Shown here one piece after another: positions 45,641 to 56,339 of a stretch of 64,000 bases of DNA (position 1 is the first letter of the stretch; each line of letters starts with the position of its first letter). The notes beneath the pieces were generated by a model. It did no database searches. It saw only the letters and a list, made by a program, of their open reading frames with translations, and had not been told where the DNA came from. Source of the stretch: Sorex araneus (lineage: Eukaryota > Chordata > Mammalia > Eulipotyphla > Soricidae); NCBI RefSeq assembly GCF_027595985.1, contig NC_073302.1, positions 98,915,234 through 98,979,233 on the forward strand, written 5' to 3'. The position numbers were made by a program, and so were the translations under genes.

Positions 45641-46665
45641 CTGCAAGTGAGACCAACCATCTTGGCTCCGTTCCTTCCTTCGCCTGCCACATCATCGCCA
45701 TCAACCTCCCCGGGGTGGGGAAGTGGCCGGAGACTACCGAACTCGGGTGGCAGGAGAAATAGCGCTGCTGACCTAGGCCCTGTGCCTGGCTCGGTGCGGT
45801 GAGGCATCCCTTCCCTCGCCTGCGCCTTTTCTTTTTAGTTTTATGCACCATTTGACCCAACAATACCACTTCTGGGAATATATCCCGAAGATGCAAAAAA
45901 GTATAATAGAAATGATATTTGCACTTATATGTTCATTGCTTCACTGTTTACAGTAGCCAGAATCTGGAAAAGACCTGAGTGCCCGAAAACATATGACTGG
46001 TTAAATAAACTTTGGTACATCTACACAGTGAAATATTGTCTAGCTGTTAGAAAGGATGAAGTCATGAAATTTTCATATAAGTGGATCAACATGGAGAGTA
46101 TCATGTTAAGTGAAATCAGTCAGAGAGGGACACACATAGAAAGATTGCACTCATTTGTGGAATATAAAGTAACAGAATGCGAGACTTACACCCAAGAACA
46201 GTAGAGATGTGTACCAGGAGGATTGCTCCAGGGCTTGGAAGCCAGCCTCACATATTGGGAGAAAAGGCAGCTCAGATAGAGAAGGAAACACCAAGTAAAG
46301 GGTGTCTGGAGGGCCCACTAGGGATGGGAGATACCAGCTGAAAGTAGACTATAGACCAAACATTATGGCCACTAAATACCTATACTGCAAACCACAACAC
46401 CCAAAAGGAGAGAGAGAGCAAAAGGGAATGCCTTGCCACAGAGGCAGGGTGGGGTGCAGGGTATTGGGTGGGCATGGTAGGAGGGATTCTGGGATCAATG
46501 GTGGTGGACAATGGGCACTAGTGGAGGGATGGGTACTCGATCAGTGTATGACTGAAACGTAAGCACGAAAGTTTTAAGACTGTAACTGTATCCCACAGTG
46601 ATTCATTTAAAAATTAAATTTTAAAAAAATTAAAATAAATAAAACATAAAACAAACAAAAAATGG

Positions 46666-47099
46666 TTAAAACAGGTGGGCTGCATGCATAGACTAGGTTT
46701 GAGTCTGGGCTCCAGCACTGTCTCAGGGTCTGACTCTCTAGGCAGAGCAAAGGATGGCAAGATTTCAGAGGGTCAGTGGTCACAGGTCATTCAGTGAGAC
46801 CACTGATTTCATCTCCTCTCTCAGTCCAAAGTGGGAAGGAAGGACTTTTTTCTGCCCTTTTATATCCTTATGCTGGAAAACAATCAACTTGATGTATGAT
46901 TAGCAAAAGAAAAAATAAACTGTAATTATATGTGGAGGAAAGGAATAGCTCAGGGGAAAACTTCTCCAACCCTCTAATTTCTTCTTGGTCTGAATAAGTG
47001 TCAAAAGTGCATAAGAGTCAAAAGTGCAAAAGTGCATAGTAGCAAAGAATAATAAATTTTATGATATGTATGTGAAGAACTCACAGGACAGTAAATTCT
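46666..47099. other. Unassigned stretch
   Basis: It lies between the L1 end and the composite element. No gene or repeat is recognised. Confidence 0.4.
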
Positions 47100-47115
47100 A
47101 AAGAAAAACAGTGGC

Positions 47116-47690
47116 GCCCTTTGGACCCTGCTGCGGAGCGAGCATGATGGAAGAGCCCAAGGAAGCGCTCTTGGACTCCAAACAGCCCACTGAACTAATT
47201 CCGGCATGGGACCAGAGACCCCACGGTGCGCTGAAACAGTGGGAGCCGGGCATCCCCCAATCCTTTTAACCTCTCTCTCTCTCCACACCTCCCCCCTGAG
47301 CACAGCGCAGGATCCGCGGTTTTCCTGAGCGCAAAATGGTGACGGCGACCCAGCTGAAACGGGAGGCGCGCGCGCTTGTGGGAGGCCCCAGGGGGCGGGG
47401 GCGGCGACCCCCGCCCACAGCAGATAGATACTTAAACCCACCTCCCCCACGTGTGCTTCCCTTTGGACCCTGCTGCGGAGCGAGCATGATGGAAGAGCCC
47501 AAGGAAGCGCTCTTGGACTCCAAACAGCCCACTGAACTAATTCCGGCATGGGACCAGAGACCCCACGGTGCGCTGAAACAGTGGGAGCCGGGCATCCCCC
47601 AATTCTTTTAACCTCTCTCTCTCTCCACACCTCCCCCCTGAGCACAGCGCAGGATCCGAGGTTTTCCTGAGCGCAAAATGGAGACGCCGA
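47116..47690 (+). repeat. Tandem A monomers, 342-bp period
   Basis: 'ctttggaccctgctgcggag' starts at 47119 and again at 47461, giving a period of 342 bp. The two copies are nearly identical over their shared length, and the second is partial. Between the shared parts lies a very CpG-rich stretch (47340-47430). ATGGTGACGGCG and ATGGAGACGCC, at the same position in the two copies, could be degenerate YY1-like sites. The low divergence implies recent duplication or homogenisation. Confidence 0.85.
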
Positions 47691-48690
47691 GCCTCTCTCT
47701 AGGCTTCTTCATCTTATGAGCACCATAAAAGGGTAAAAGTTTGTAGTGATATTTCTGGTTGTACTTTTCCTGGACTTTATACAGAAACCCAAAACCGCGC
47801 GACCTAATGTCATCTTAGCATCAGCAATATGTAATATGTCCCTTTTTAATGGGTCGGACTTTTGTGGGAGATCCTAACAAGAATAGTAAGTCTGTTGCTG
47901 AAATATTGAAGGCAATCAAAGTGGTAGCCATCTCTCTAGACTGAACTAAGCTATATCCCCACGCCGGCTGAGAAGAAATATCCTTCTTTCTCGGGAAGAA
48001 ACGCGGCGTGGTGTCAAACATAGTGTGATGTCCATTAAGCAAACAGACCTGGTGGCGTGGGAATGGGATATAAGGGGAAAAATTATGTACATGGAACAGT
48101 GGGACGCTGGTGGAATCTGGAGCCGGAGCCGATACCAGCGCAAGCCCTTCGGTTCCAGAAACTGCTTGCAGAAACTCTACTAGTCTATCAACTAAGCCAG
48201 AGCCCCACGCCTGCCGATGACGGGAAATAACCATCCTTTTCGGTTTTTTTTTCCCTTGTCAGGCAGCGTGGCGATTACCAAACAGGCGTGAACTCGGTGG
48301 CGCGGGGCAAGGGGGAAAAAGAAAAGTTATGTAACAAACAGCGGGACTTAATATCTCTATATTCTTAGCAGTGGAGAACTATCAAATGCCTCCTTGGCAA
48401 TAGGACTGCTTTCCTTTTTTGGGGGAAACCCCAACAATGGTAGTGAGTTGTGTGTTGAAACATGGAATGTAATCGAGATAAGGCATAAACGAAGTGGAAC
48501 TTATCATGTACAAGGGTGGGGACTGGGGAGGTGGGAGGGGGTGGCAGGTATACTGGGGGGGTTGGTGATGGGAGATGGGCACTGGTGAAGGGAAGGGTGT
48601 TTGAGAATTGTATAACCGACATAATCCTGAGAACTATGTAACCCTCCACATGGTGATTCAATAAAATTATTTAAAAAAAAAAAAATAAAG
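47116..48690 (+). mobile_element. Complete non-coding L1-tailed composite element with A-type monomers
   Basis: A 16-bp duplication AAAGAAAAACAGTGGC (47100-47115 and 48691-48706) flanks this 1.58-kb element, which ends in an A-rich tail. From 5' to 3' it has two A monomers (47116 to about 47690), body X (about 47700-47945), C-type sequence once (about 47950-48165) and again in part (about 48170-48350), body X' (about 48355-48490), a G-rich tract and an L1-like 3' UTR (about 48500-48690, 'gatgggcactggtgaagggaagg', 'ccacatggtgattcaataaa'). There is no ORF on the sense strand. The 214-codon antisense frame merely reads the monomers backwards. Confidence 0.85.
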
Positions 48691-48706
48691 AAAGAAAAAC
48701 AGTGGC

Positions 48707-50148
48707 ATGGTGGGACTGGGATGTCTTAAGGGTCTAGGGTCACCAAGACAGGAAAGGATTTTTGCATAACAATAATAACTTCATTTTTACTCTAAGTAAA
48801 GAGGTGAATTTGGCAGAGAGGGCAAATTTTACATCCAAATGGTACTTTGTTTAGGGAAAAATGTAAAGACTGAGACCAGGACTAGAGCTTGTTCTCAACC
48901 TCTAGGCTCCAAAACTTAAAATATATTGTAGATCCTGAATAATGGTATTAACTTCTGAGGACCACTGGGACACTATGGACCTCGATTTCCCCTACCAAAG
49001 TCTATGTCTATCTGACCTGCCTGGAAGGCTGATCCCACAGATGCAATCTGCCTTCTTGCCTTTCCAGTGATGCTATATACTGTGTGGAAAAGCATATATA
49101 ACTATGGAAGAAGAAAAGAGACTTTACAAGTTAATAAAAGAGGACTTGTAAATCTGCATAGAACAGGTCCCAGAAACTCTAGCCTTGAATTTTAAGGTTT
49201 TAAGTCTCTCCCCCACTTTCTAGATCCAATCTTTTAGATCACCACAGAGATTTCCTGTATTGAGGGCAATTATTATGCAAAATATCATTCTTGGATTTCC
49301 TGTCTTTTAATAAGCCCCACATAGGCACCTCCTGACACAAAGACCACCTTCCTGTGCCCCTTCAGGAATCCAAGGCTTTTGCTGCAGATGCTCAGTCCTC
49401 TGGATTTCTTCTCGAGGAATCCCCACCCTCTGCAAGATGCCCTATTCCCAGCTTTGTGCAACTCTTTAGTCCACACCTTATGTCATCCTTATAGCGAGTC
49501 TTTCCAGAGCAGTTTCCCACGTATCTCATCCTTCAGGATTTTGTCCATGAGGTGCTAAGATCAACCAAGTTTCCTCCTCTTTCCAAATGAATACTGGATT
49601 CCTGAGTATGAACAGTGTCAAACTAAAACTTCAAGAGGCAATATAAAATACAGGAATAAAGAACTGCTATTCATACAGAAAATCTACAATGTACCTCACC
49701 ACTGTACCTCCTTCTCACTGCATACCACACACCTACACAAACATGCAATTATAAATTATAGCTAAGAGGTTTATGGGAAGAAAAGAGGAAAATGAGAAAA
49801 ATGGTTAAATAAAAAGACCTCTTTTGTGTCAACAAACTAAAAGTCTTTTGGGATGTGAATAATTGGTTTCTGACTACAGAGTCAGCAAAAAAAGATTTTG
49901 CTGACTCTATTCTTCAGACTAAAATTGTCCATTCTCATCTGGAATTACTTCCGTGGAATAAATTGGTAACAGAGAAGGTGAATTTTCAGAGGCTTTGAGT
50001 CAGCCATTTAGAGATAAACCTTTCCCTTTGGGACTGTGGAAAACTCTTGGACCTCTACATTCCAGCCAAGGCTATGACTGCCTAAGACACGGCAGTCACA
50101 GTACTGTAACCACAAGTACCAAAGGGTTGCTTTTAAAAAATTATGTTC
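48707..50148. other. Unassigned stretch
   Basis: Apart from the hairpin at 49878, I recognise neither a gene nor a repeat here. Confidence 0.4.
49878..49908. repeat. Perfect 13-bp inverted repeat with 5-base loop
   Basis: The arm AGAGTCAGCAAAA (49878-49890) is the exact reverse complement of 49896-49908, around the loop AAAGA. Each arm includes TGCTGACTC on one strand, close to a half of a Maf recognition element. It may be a chance hairpin, a transcription-factor double site or a remnant of a small element. Confidence 0.7.
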
Positions 50149-50340
50149 TGGGGCCAGAGAGAAAGTACAGTGGGTAGGAAATTTGCTTTGCACTTGCCCA
50201 ACTGGGGTTCAATCGCTAAAACTTCAAATGGTCCCCCACGCCTGTCAGGTGTGATCCCTAGGCACAGGGCCAGGAGAAAGCCCTGAGCACTGCTGGATGG
50301 GACCCAGCAGTGACCAAACTCCTTCCTAGCTCCCCCCAAG
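50149..50340 (+). mobile_element. Shrew SINE (SOR-type)
   Basis: The head 'tggggccagagagaaagtacag', B-box-like 'ggggttcaatcgc', 'aatggtcccccacgcc', 'agggccaggagaaagccctgag' and a diverged tail are present. Confidence 0.85.
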
Positions 50341-50394
50341 TGTTTCTGGCTTATATTCTGCCTTGTAGATATCTTATGAGTTCAAAATATTTAT

Positions 50395-50500
50395 TTAGGA
50401 GGAAGAGGTAGCTCAAAGTGCTAGAACATCTGTTTTGCAAGCAGGAGACCTAGGTTCCATCCCCTGCACCTCATGAGCCCTAAGGATCGATCATACACTC
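50395..50500 (+). repeat. Possible older tRNA-headed repeat
   Basis: The text 'gaggtagctcaaagtgctagaac ... ttgcaagcaggagacctaggttccatccc' reads like a tRNA head with A- and B-box remnants, but the abundant SINE body does not follow. Confidence 0.45.
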
Positions 50501-52017
50501 ATGAAGATATAAGAAATTACTATACACCCATCAAAGACAAATGCTTTGCTACTTTAACAATTAGTTGCATTATTTTCGCATCAAATTTTCCTGTATTGAG
50601 AAATCTGTTCCAACTACATGTAAGTTGCAGCCTGTGTTAGGGTAGGCTGGAAGCAGCTAATCATAACTCCAATTGCCTCCCTCTTCAAGGCAGCTGTAAA
50701 CTAAAAATATGAGAAAAGGTGTTTTCCTTTCCTCCATAGAGTAGTGATGTATTTATTTTAACTAATAACTCTCACACATTGTTTGCTTGATGGGTTCTTA
50801 AAACAATTACTTTTGACCCTGTTCATAAAGACAGCAATTTAAAATGGTTTCAAAGATACCAGTTTTACAAATGAAAGAGGCTCTGTATTCAGGAAGGCAG
50901 CCATAAACCTCATGTCTTAGTGCAGAGGGCTCTTCGGGCTCCACCAGGATGGTAGAGGAGAAGGGCAGTCTGAAGAAAGGTGAGGGCCCCAGCTCCTTCT
51001 ACCATGCACCTGTTAAAGTCCGCTCCTCATGAACCCAGGGAAGCTACCACCTCAGGAGTAAAACGTATCCTGTTGGATCCCAAGGAAGCAATTTTCACCA
51101 TTTTTCACCGTGTTGGGAGTGGTTGAGCTGGAAACTAGTCATTATCTAAAGTCACTGAGCTGGAAGCCAGCTCATTATCTTCCCCAGGGACTGCAAAGGG
51201 TAGGAGAATGGAGGAACATCACAAATTATTCTCTTTCTTCTTCTTCCCCTGTCCAGTGTAAATGTGGTTGGCATCTGACCTAGATGGTAAGAAATTATAA
51301 AACATCGCTTCTCATGGAGAAACATTCCTTATACAGACAATGCAAAGCTTAACAACTGTAACACTCTGTTATTCGTTTAAACAAGTATTCTGGTGCTTAT
51401 AAAGGGACTTGTAACTATTGTACTGTGTTCTTTAACATGTCAGCATCACACCTTTCAATATTTGATTTCTTCCCATCTATGACCATATCCCTTTTACTTA
51501 GTCACAACTAAGCTTAATATCGGCTGGGAAGCATAATATCTTCTGTCACAGGAGTTAATGTGTTACAGATGCTGAATACCTCAGAAGGCCAGAAAATGTA
51601 GTCTGAGACTATTGGAGCCGAGATCAGCTGAAGCCAAGAGAACTCAAATGGGGAACCACATCACCTAGAAAGATGGCATCATTTATAGACATTGGCATAG
51701 TAAAAGTCACACCTATTCACACATGAAAAAGTCACATGATAGTTTTCAGTTGCTAAAGTGGGAGATGCAACACCCACCTGCAAAGGATCAGCATTCCCAA
51801 GTGGCTTGTGTGAAGGGAGAGAAGAGAGGTGAACAGCAAGAGAAGAGATTTTACTGCTTTCCCCCCTAACCAGCTGGGTCACCCAGGCAAGTGCCTAGGA
51901 AGTCTAGGACAGTGAGAGTTTGAGAAGAATCTGAAGAGTAAAGCCTCAAGCCTCACCAGCCATGAGGCAGCTGTCGTGCTCTGCTTAACATTTACTTGTT
52001 ATGCCCAGCGTGGGAAA
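50501..52017. other. Unassigned stretch
   Basis: I see no gene or recognisable repeat. Paired 'gagctggaaactag' and 'gagctggaagccag' phrases near 51126-51170 are a short local duplication. Confidence 0.4.
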
Positions 52018-53190
52018 TGATGTCTGCACCTGACTTCCTGGGGCACCATGGAACCAGGCTGGAGCAAGGAGTTACTCTTTGCAGGAAAAGGAATCAGTCC
52101 TAAGCTTACTCAGACTTTTCAGGGCCATCACGTTCCTCTCACATAAAAGCATTTCAGGCAGAGACATATAATGAAGTAAAACAAGTTTATTTAGAAAATA
52201 AAGGGAAGGAAAGAGAAGATAAAGGTGCATGCTCAAGAGAGGACATGGGCTTCTCTGGCATGAAAAAAAGCAGAGCAAATGTCCCAAGCAGGGGTGTGAG
52301 GGCCAGATGGGAAAGTTCATCCTAAAGTAAGAAAGTACACATTTCATGCTGGGAACCAACCCCAGGTAAACAGGCCTGAAGGAGCGGCACAGTGAGAATT
52401 AAGAAAAGGGACAGAAATAAGACTTTATTTACTTTGAGGCCATCCTTGCACCTGAATGTATAAAATAAGAAATGGGATCGGGGGCTGACAGCCTCGTAGA
52501 CGAAGAGCCCAGACTGTCCCCCCGCCCCACAGTATGTATCGCTTAGAACCAGAAATCATCACCAGGAGGACAGCATACTGTGGACACGGGCATAACTCTC
52601 TGAATCTGAGTTAGGTTTGCATTCCTGAGGACCTTCATTATTGGGGATAAATCTTTTTGTCAAAGTCTTTCTTGAGGGAAGGTTCTTCCAGGGGAGAGAG
52701 CTAGAGCAGACACTGTTTCCCTCAGGTGCCAGCATTCTGGGTTGGAAGGTCCCGTAAGCTACCTGTTCTGTCCTTATCCTTTGTCTATCTCATTCCAAAC
52801 AATCTCAGGTGGATTCAAGAAGCAAAGCCAGGCACAGAAACACATCTCAGGAGATCCAGGCAGTGAGTGATTCTTCCTCTGCCACATTAATTTATAGTTT
52901 CCTCAAACTGCCCCCTGCAATCCATTGCTAGTGTGGCAAGAGCTTGAGTCACCACGTCAGTATATTCTTTCAATATTCTTCTCACGGTCTTGGTTCTGGA
53001 AACAGAGCCTCTCCTCCTGGGGTTCCACTCCTCTCCCCACAGGAAGCCGTCCTTGCCCTGACCTGGAATCCTGCAACCCAATGTTTTTTTGGCTCCTGAA
53101 ATGTGTTTTTTTGTGTCAAAGACTTTGGAGTTGGTTTAGGTTCCAGATAATGTTTTCCTTAACATGCATTACCAGGGACCTGTCTACACA
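52018..53190 (-). mobile_element. LTR related to the 8.7-kb LTR, with a second LTR inside
   Basis: The plus-strand start TGATGTC (52018) and end near 'cctgtctacaca' (53190) resemble the ends of the 8704-9380 LTR. Between them are matching landmarks: 'gcatttcagg' (52150), the inverted AATAAA (about 52187) and 'ttatagtttcctcaaactgcccc' (about 52891), which corresponds to 'ttatagggtttctccaacctgcccc' at 9133. The U3 half also matches 59.46-59.70 kb ('cctggaatcctgcaac', 'tttgtgtcaaagac'). No target duplication is evident. Confidence 0.7.
52344..52882 (-). mobile_element. Probable second LTR nested in the first
   Basis: About 540 bases are present here that the related LTR at 8.7 kb lacks. CACATT repeats on both edges (52338-52343 and 52883-52888). 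The insert carries its own inverted AATAAA near 52429-52435 ('gactttatttac' on the plus strand). The exact ends are ambiguous by two bases, and one terminus departs from TG...CA. Confidence 0.55.
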
Positions 53191-54970
53191 TCCCCCCTAG
53201 GTATTTCAACCCCTTAAATCTTAAAGGGGTACATGGCTGAAGGTTTGTCCTCTCCATTTATTTATGAACCCCAGAAGTTACCAAATATGGTTCACATCTG
53301 GGTGACATCTCAACTCCTCAAATAACCATTCCGATATCCTCCCTCTTCCTGAATTTTAATAAATGGTCTCCCCTTATTAAGTTCCCAACACCAGTATCTT
53401 TATAACTAGAACTACTTTCTTTAGAGTATGTCTACATTCTGATTCTTTGAAGACGTATTCTTGCTTCTAATTAACTGCTAATCTACTTAGAAATAGTACT
53501 AAGTCCTCTGAGGTAAAATGCCTTACTTAAAAGCAATGCTTACTCTCTTTAGAATTCACTGTGATTCTTAAGTTTTTACTATCCTCTAATAAATCCTTTT
53601 ATTTAATTTTATTTCTTTGATTCTGCTTCAATTCTTTCCTAATGGCTTTAATCCTAACAGGCTTTTCCTACAACTCAATAACTGAGGTCCAGTTGCTTCT
53701 TGGAGGCAAGCCGAGGCCCAAAGGTCCAGGAAAACCAGGCCATGGGATTGGCCTGTCTGCTTCCTCAGTACATGGTGAGGTACTTTCCTCCGTGATTCTC
53801 TCTCACAGACCTGGTAGAAAGACAAAGGCAGAGAAACAGATCTAGGCTGAAAGACCTTCCTGCAACAGTGAGGCAACAGGCCCTCTGATTTAAGCACTGA
53901 CCTGAGGTCCTGAGGTGAAAGGACCAACAGGTCAGTAGTCAATCCTGGTTTATTTAGGGTTGAAATCAAAAGCTGTCCCTGCATACTGACTCACAGAGTT
54001 TAAGGCAGATTCAAACCTAGGCCTCACCTTTCACATAGTCAGACCTCCTTCCTGCTCTGGGACATGAACCCAATTCTGACCTAGGAGTAAGGTGGGGGCA
54101 CTGAGGTCTTTCCTCAAAAGGAGCTTCTAGGGTCCTCTTCCTGCACACCTTTGGAGGTATGCACCTTGCAGCCCTGTAGGGTACTTGTCTCAGGACAGCA
54201 GTGTGATGGTGGCAGAGCATACAGGTGGAAAGAGCCTGCATCCTTGAAGATAATATGGAAAACCATCAGACCTCTGCAATCATGAAATAAGAGACAAAAA
54301 ATAAATTGGTTAAAATTTTTGAGAATTTAACACTGAGGTCTCTTAGTAGGAAACTCCATAAGCAGGTGGCATCCTCAATGGGAAACATAGGCCTGGAATC
54401 ACTTTCTAGATGGCTTTTCAATCGACTTAGCCTCTGTCTGTTCCTGTATTGTGTGTCTGAACACATGTTTTCTAGCACCATTTATGTGCTGTCTAATGTG
54501 GTTGGGCTGACACCTTCATCTTTGTCCAGAAAAAGTTGGTTGCAGAGAATGAGATAAGCAAATAATAAGTAGACAAACAAACAAGTGGACTGTCTGAGCT
54601 TTGGGCCACTTGGGCAACCATCCTTGAGCTCACAAGACTGCTGTTTACTCAAGACAGCATCACCTTGCCACACCCACCATGCTCCCGACAAGTGAGCCAC
54701 TGCTGACAGAGACATTAAGGACAGTTTGTGAGCACATCAACATTCAATAGGCACGTGAAGATTGGAGGCTCTGTATTTCACATAGCTAGCCATCAGGTAC
54801 CCTTAAAAAATACAATTCTTGATAGTTTCTTATTCTATTTTTCCCATGCTTCCCCTACATCTAAAAGACCTTAAACAGTCTGATTCTATGCTTGCCTGGC
54901 ACCAATTTGAAGCTGGCAGATATTTATCATCAATTCTCTTCTTTTATGCATGCTTCTTTTATGCATCCTT
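53191..54970. other. Unassigned stretch
   Basis: Several 60-118-codon frames lie here on both strands without recognisable domains. Parts (about 53.62-54.25 kb) have an LTR- or ERV-like feel, but I could not support an assignment. Confidence 0.35.
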
Positions 54971-54987
54971 TCTTGGGTGCACATTTT

Positions 54988-55219
54988 TTTTATTTCTTTT
55001 ATTAATTCACTATGTGGAAAGTTACAAAGCTTTCAGGTTTAAGTCTCAGTTATACAATGCTCAAACACCCGTCCCTTCACCAGTGCACATATTCCACCAC
55101 CAAGAATCATAATATACCTCCCCCCTTCCCCCCACCTCCCCAGCCCCCCACCCCGCATGTGTAACTGGTAAATTTCACTTCACTTTCACTCTACTTTGAT
55201 TACATTCAATATTTCAATA
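54988..55219 (-). mobile_element. Truncated L1-type 3' UTR insertion with clear duplication
   Basis: A 17-bp duplication TCTTGGGTGCACATTTT (from 54971 on the left, 55220-55236 on the right) flanks an inverted 3' UTR with plus-strand poly(T), 'actatgtggaaagttac', 'cccttcaccagtgcacatattcc' and a C-rich run. It ends in part of body X' ('cattcaatatttcaat'), so it comes from the composite family rather than from coding L1. Confidence 0.85.
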
Positions 55220-55236
55220 TCTTGGGTGCACATTTT

Positions 55237-56190
55237 GCAAACCATTTGCATTATTAGAAATAAACTATTTTTTACCTAGTGGCATGCCCCATCCTTAGGA
55301 TTTGTTTGTTTACTAGGGGGACAAATTCCCTCAACCTGCTAGAGGGGATTGGCAACGAATTACTCACTCCAATGATCTAATTAAAGCTCAGAGACAGAGA
55401 AGGTAGTTGGTCAGGATGGGCCATGTGTACATCCCTGAACTTCCAGAGGCTTAGGTGTAACAGCCTATTCCTGCCCACAGAAAATGGTGACCAATAAAGA
55501 TCTCACCGTCCAGGCATTTGCGCTGACACCTACTGCTGATGACAATAGAACAAGCTCCCCTGACCTTGACCAGCCCTACCTCTTTTCAATTCCCAGCTTT
55601 GGAAGTGGGGTTCAGAGTCTTAGGTGATGTGACTGCCCCTCTCACTTTTGCCCTGGTGATCTCAGCCTAGCTCTGCTGTGATTGTGACCTCTGAGCTCGT
55701 GAGCCAGACTTTATCCAGACTCCTTTCTTTACTTTCCTGTTTGAATGTTTCCCAAGCATCTCAGACTTTACCCATCCTAAATATAACTTCTGTTTTTGCC
55801 CTGCAACTTGTTTCTCACGTGGTTTCAGTAAAGACAGCAAGTTGTTCAAGCCAGATACTCGGACTCCAACCAATTATTAACCAGAGGTTTCTGGTAGATG
55901 AGCTAGTTCATAGATTCCTTGTAGAAGGAAGGTTTGTTGCAAGGAGAGGCTGAGAGCTAGTTATGCTCCTTTCTTTGCCAGAGTCACAATTACAAGGTAC
56001 AAGGTGTGTTTATTTTGTGATGATGTGTTGAACATGAGTAGACAAACCTGTCATGTCAGAAAAGCAGACAGGCCCAAGGACATTACTCCGCCTGACTTTA
56101 AATCAATCGTTTTTAACATGACCTTACATTTAGATGGTCCTCTTCGCATTTTTAGAAGTTCCATCAGTTTGTTTATAGCTATTTTTTTAT
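55237..56190. other. Unassigned stretch
   Basis: Mirror frames at 55667-55953 on the two strands carry no recognised domain. There is no repeat that I can name. Confidence 0.4.
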
Positions 56191-56191
56191 T

Positions 56192-56328
56192 CTTTTGTTT
56201 GTCTTTGGGCCACATTGAGCAGTGCTTAGGGATTACTCCTGGCTGTGCTCAGGGGACAAAATGACAAAAGAGTCAGGTTGAATGTTGTAAGGCAAATGCC
56301 CTACTCATTGACATAGTTTTGGCCCTAC
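56192..56328 (-). mobile_element. Shrew SINE (SOR-type)
   Basis: This is a minus-strand copy: 'tctttgggccacattgagc', 'gggattactcctggctgtgc', and an inverted head 'gtaaggcaaatgccctactc'. Part of the body is deleted. Confidence 0.8.
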
Positions 56329-56339
56329 TCTACTAATTT

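Larger units (their letters stand above)
45135..45847 (+). mobile_element. Solo LTR, 713 bp, with 6-bp target duplication, inside L1
   Basis: It starts with TG at 45135 and ends with CA at 45846-45847. A CCATTT duplication flanks it at 45129-45134 and 45848-45853, and the L1 ORF2 text continues across it. A 6-bp duplication is usual for class II (betaretrovirus-like) elements. A TGACGTCA site, a TATA-like box and AATAAA appear in the order expected of U3-R. No internal viral genes adjoin it. It looks unrelated to the LTR family at 8.7, 52.0 and 57.8 kb. Confidence 0.88.
38480..46203 (+). pseudogene. L1 ORF2 remnant (endonuclease, reverse transcriptase, C-terminal region)
   Basis: ORF2p nicks target DNA and reverse-transcribes the L1 RNA. 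The endonuclease start reads ISLNVNGVNAPIKRQR (about 38506-38556) and breaks shortly after. The endonuclease resumes in the 297-codon frame 38642-39535, with IYAPNE, KIDHVLGHK and the catalytic-type SDHDALK. The RT domain is seen at 40124-40372 ([14 protein letters not shown]), and the RT catalytic block is FIDDMILY near 40514, where F/YADD is usual. The C-terminus continues at 40786-40995 and, beyond the two insertions, at 45929-46203. Several frameshifts and stops disable it. Confidence 0.85.
36412..46656 (+). mobile_element. Near full-length L1 with two nested insertions
   Basis: Its order is 5' UTR (36412-37502), ORF1 remnant, ORF2 remnant and 3' UTR with a G-rich tract and A-rich end (46204-46656). 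Removing the RTE (41548-44752) and the LTR (45135-45847) leaves about 6.3 kb, normal for a mammalian L1. A 9-bp match AAAAAATGG at 36403-36411 and 46657-46665 may be its target duplication, but it is A-rich and only tentative. Multiple frameshifts and stops make it inactive. It serves as a datable host for the nested RTE and LTR. Confidence 0.85.

Noticed and set aside
47001-47645. 214-codon minus-strand open frame with an internal protein repeat
   Set aside because: It reads the 342-bp A monomers backwards. The protein repeat is the DNA tandem repeat, and the retrotransposon is on the plus strand.
53628-53984. 118-codon minus frame as a gene or viral remnant
   Set aside because: I see no recognisable motif. 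The neighbourhood hints at LTR sequence but gives no alignment I can defend.
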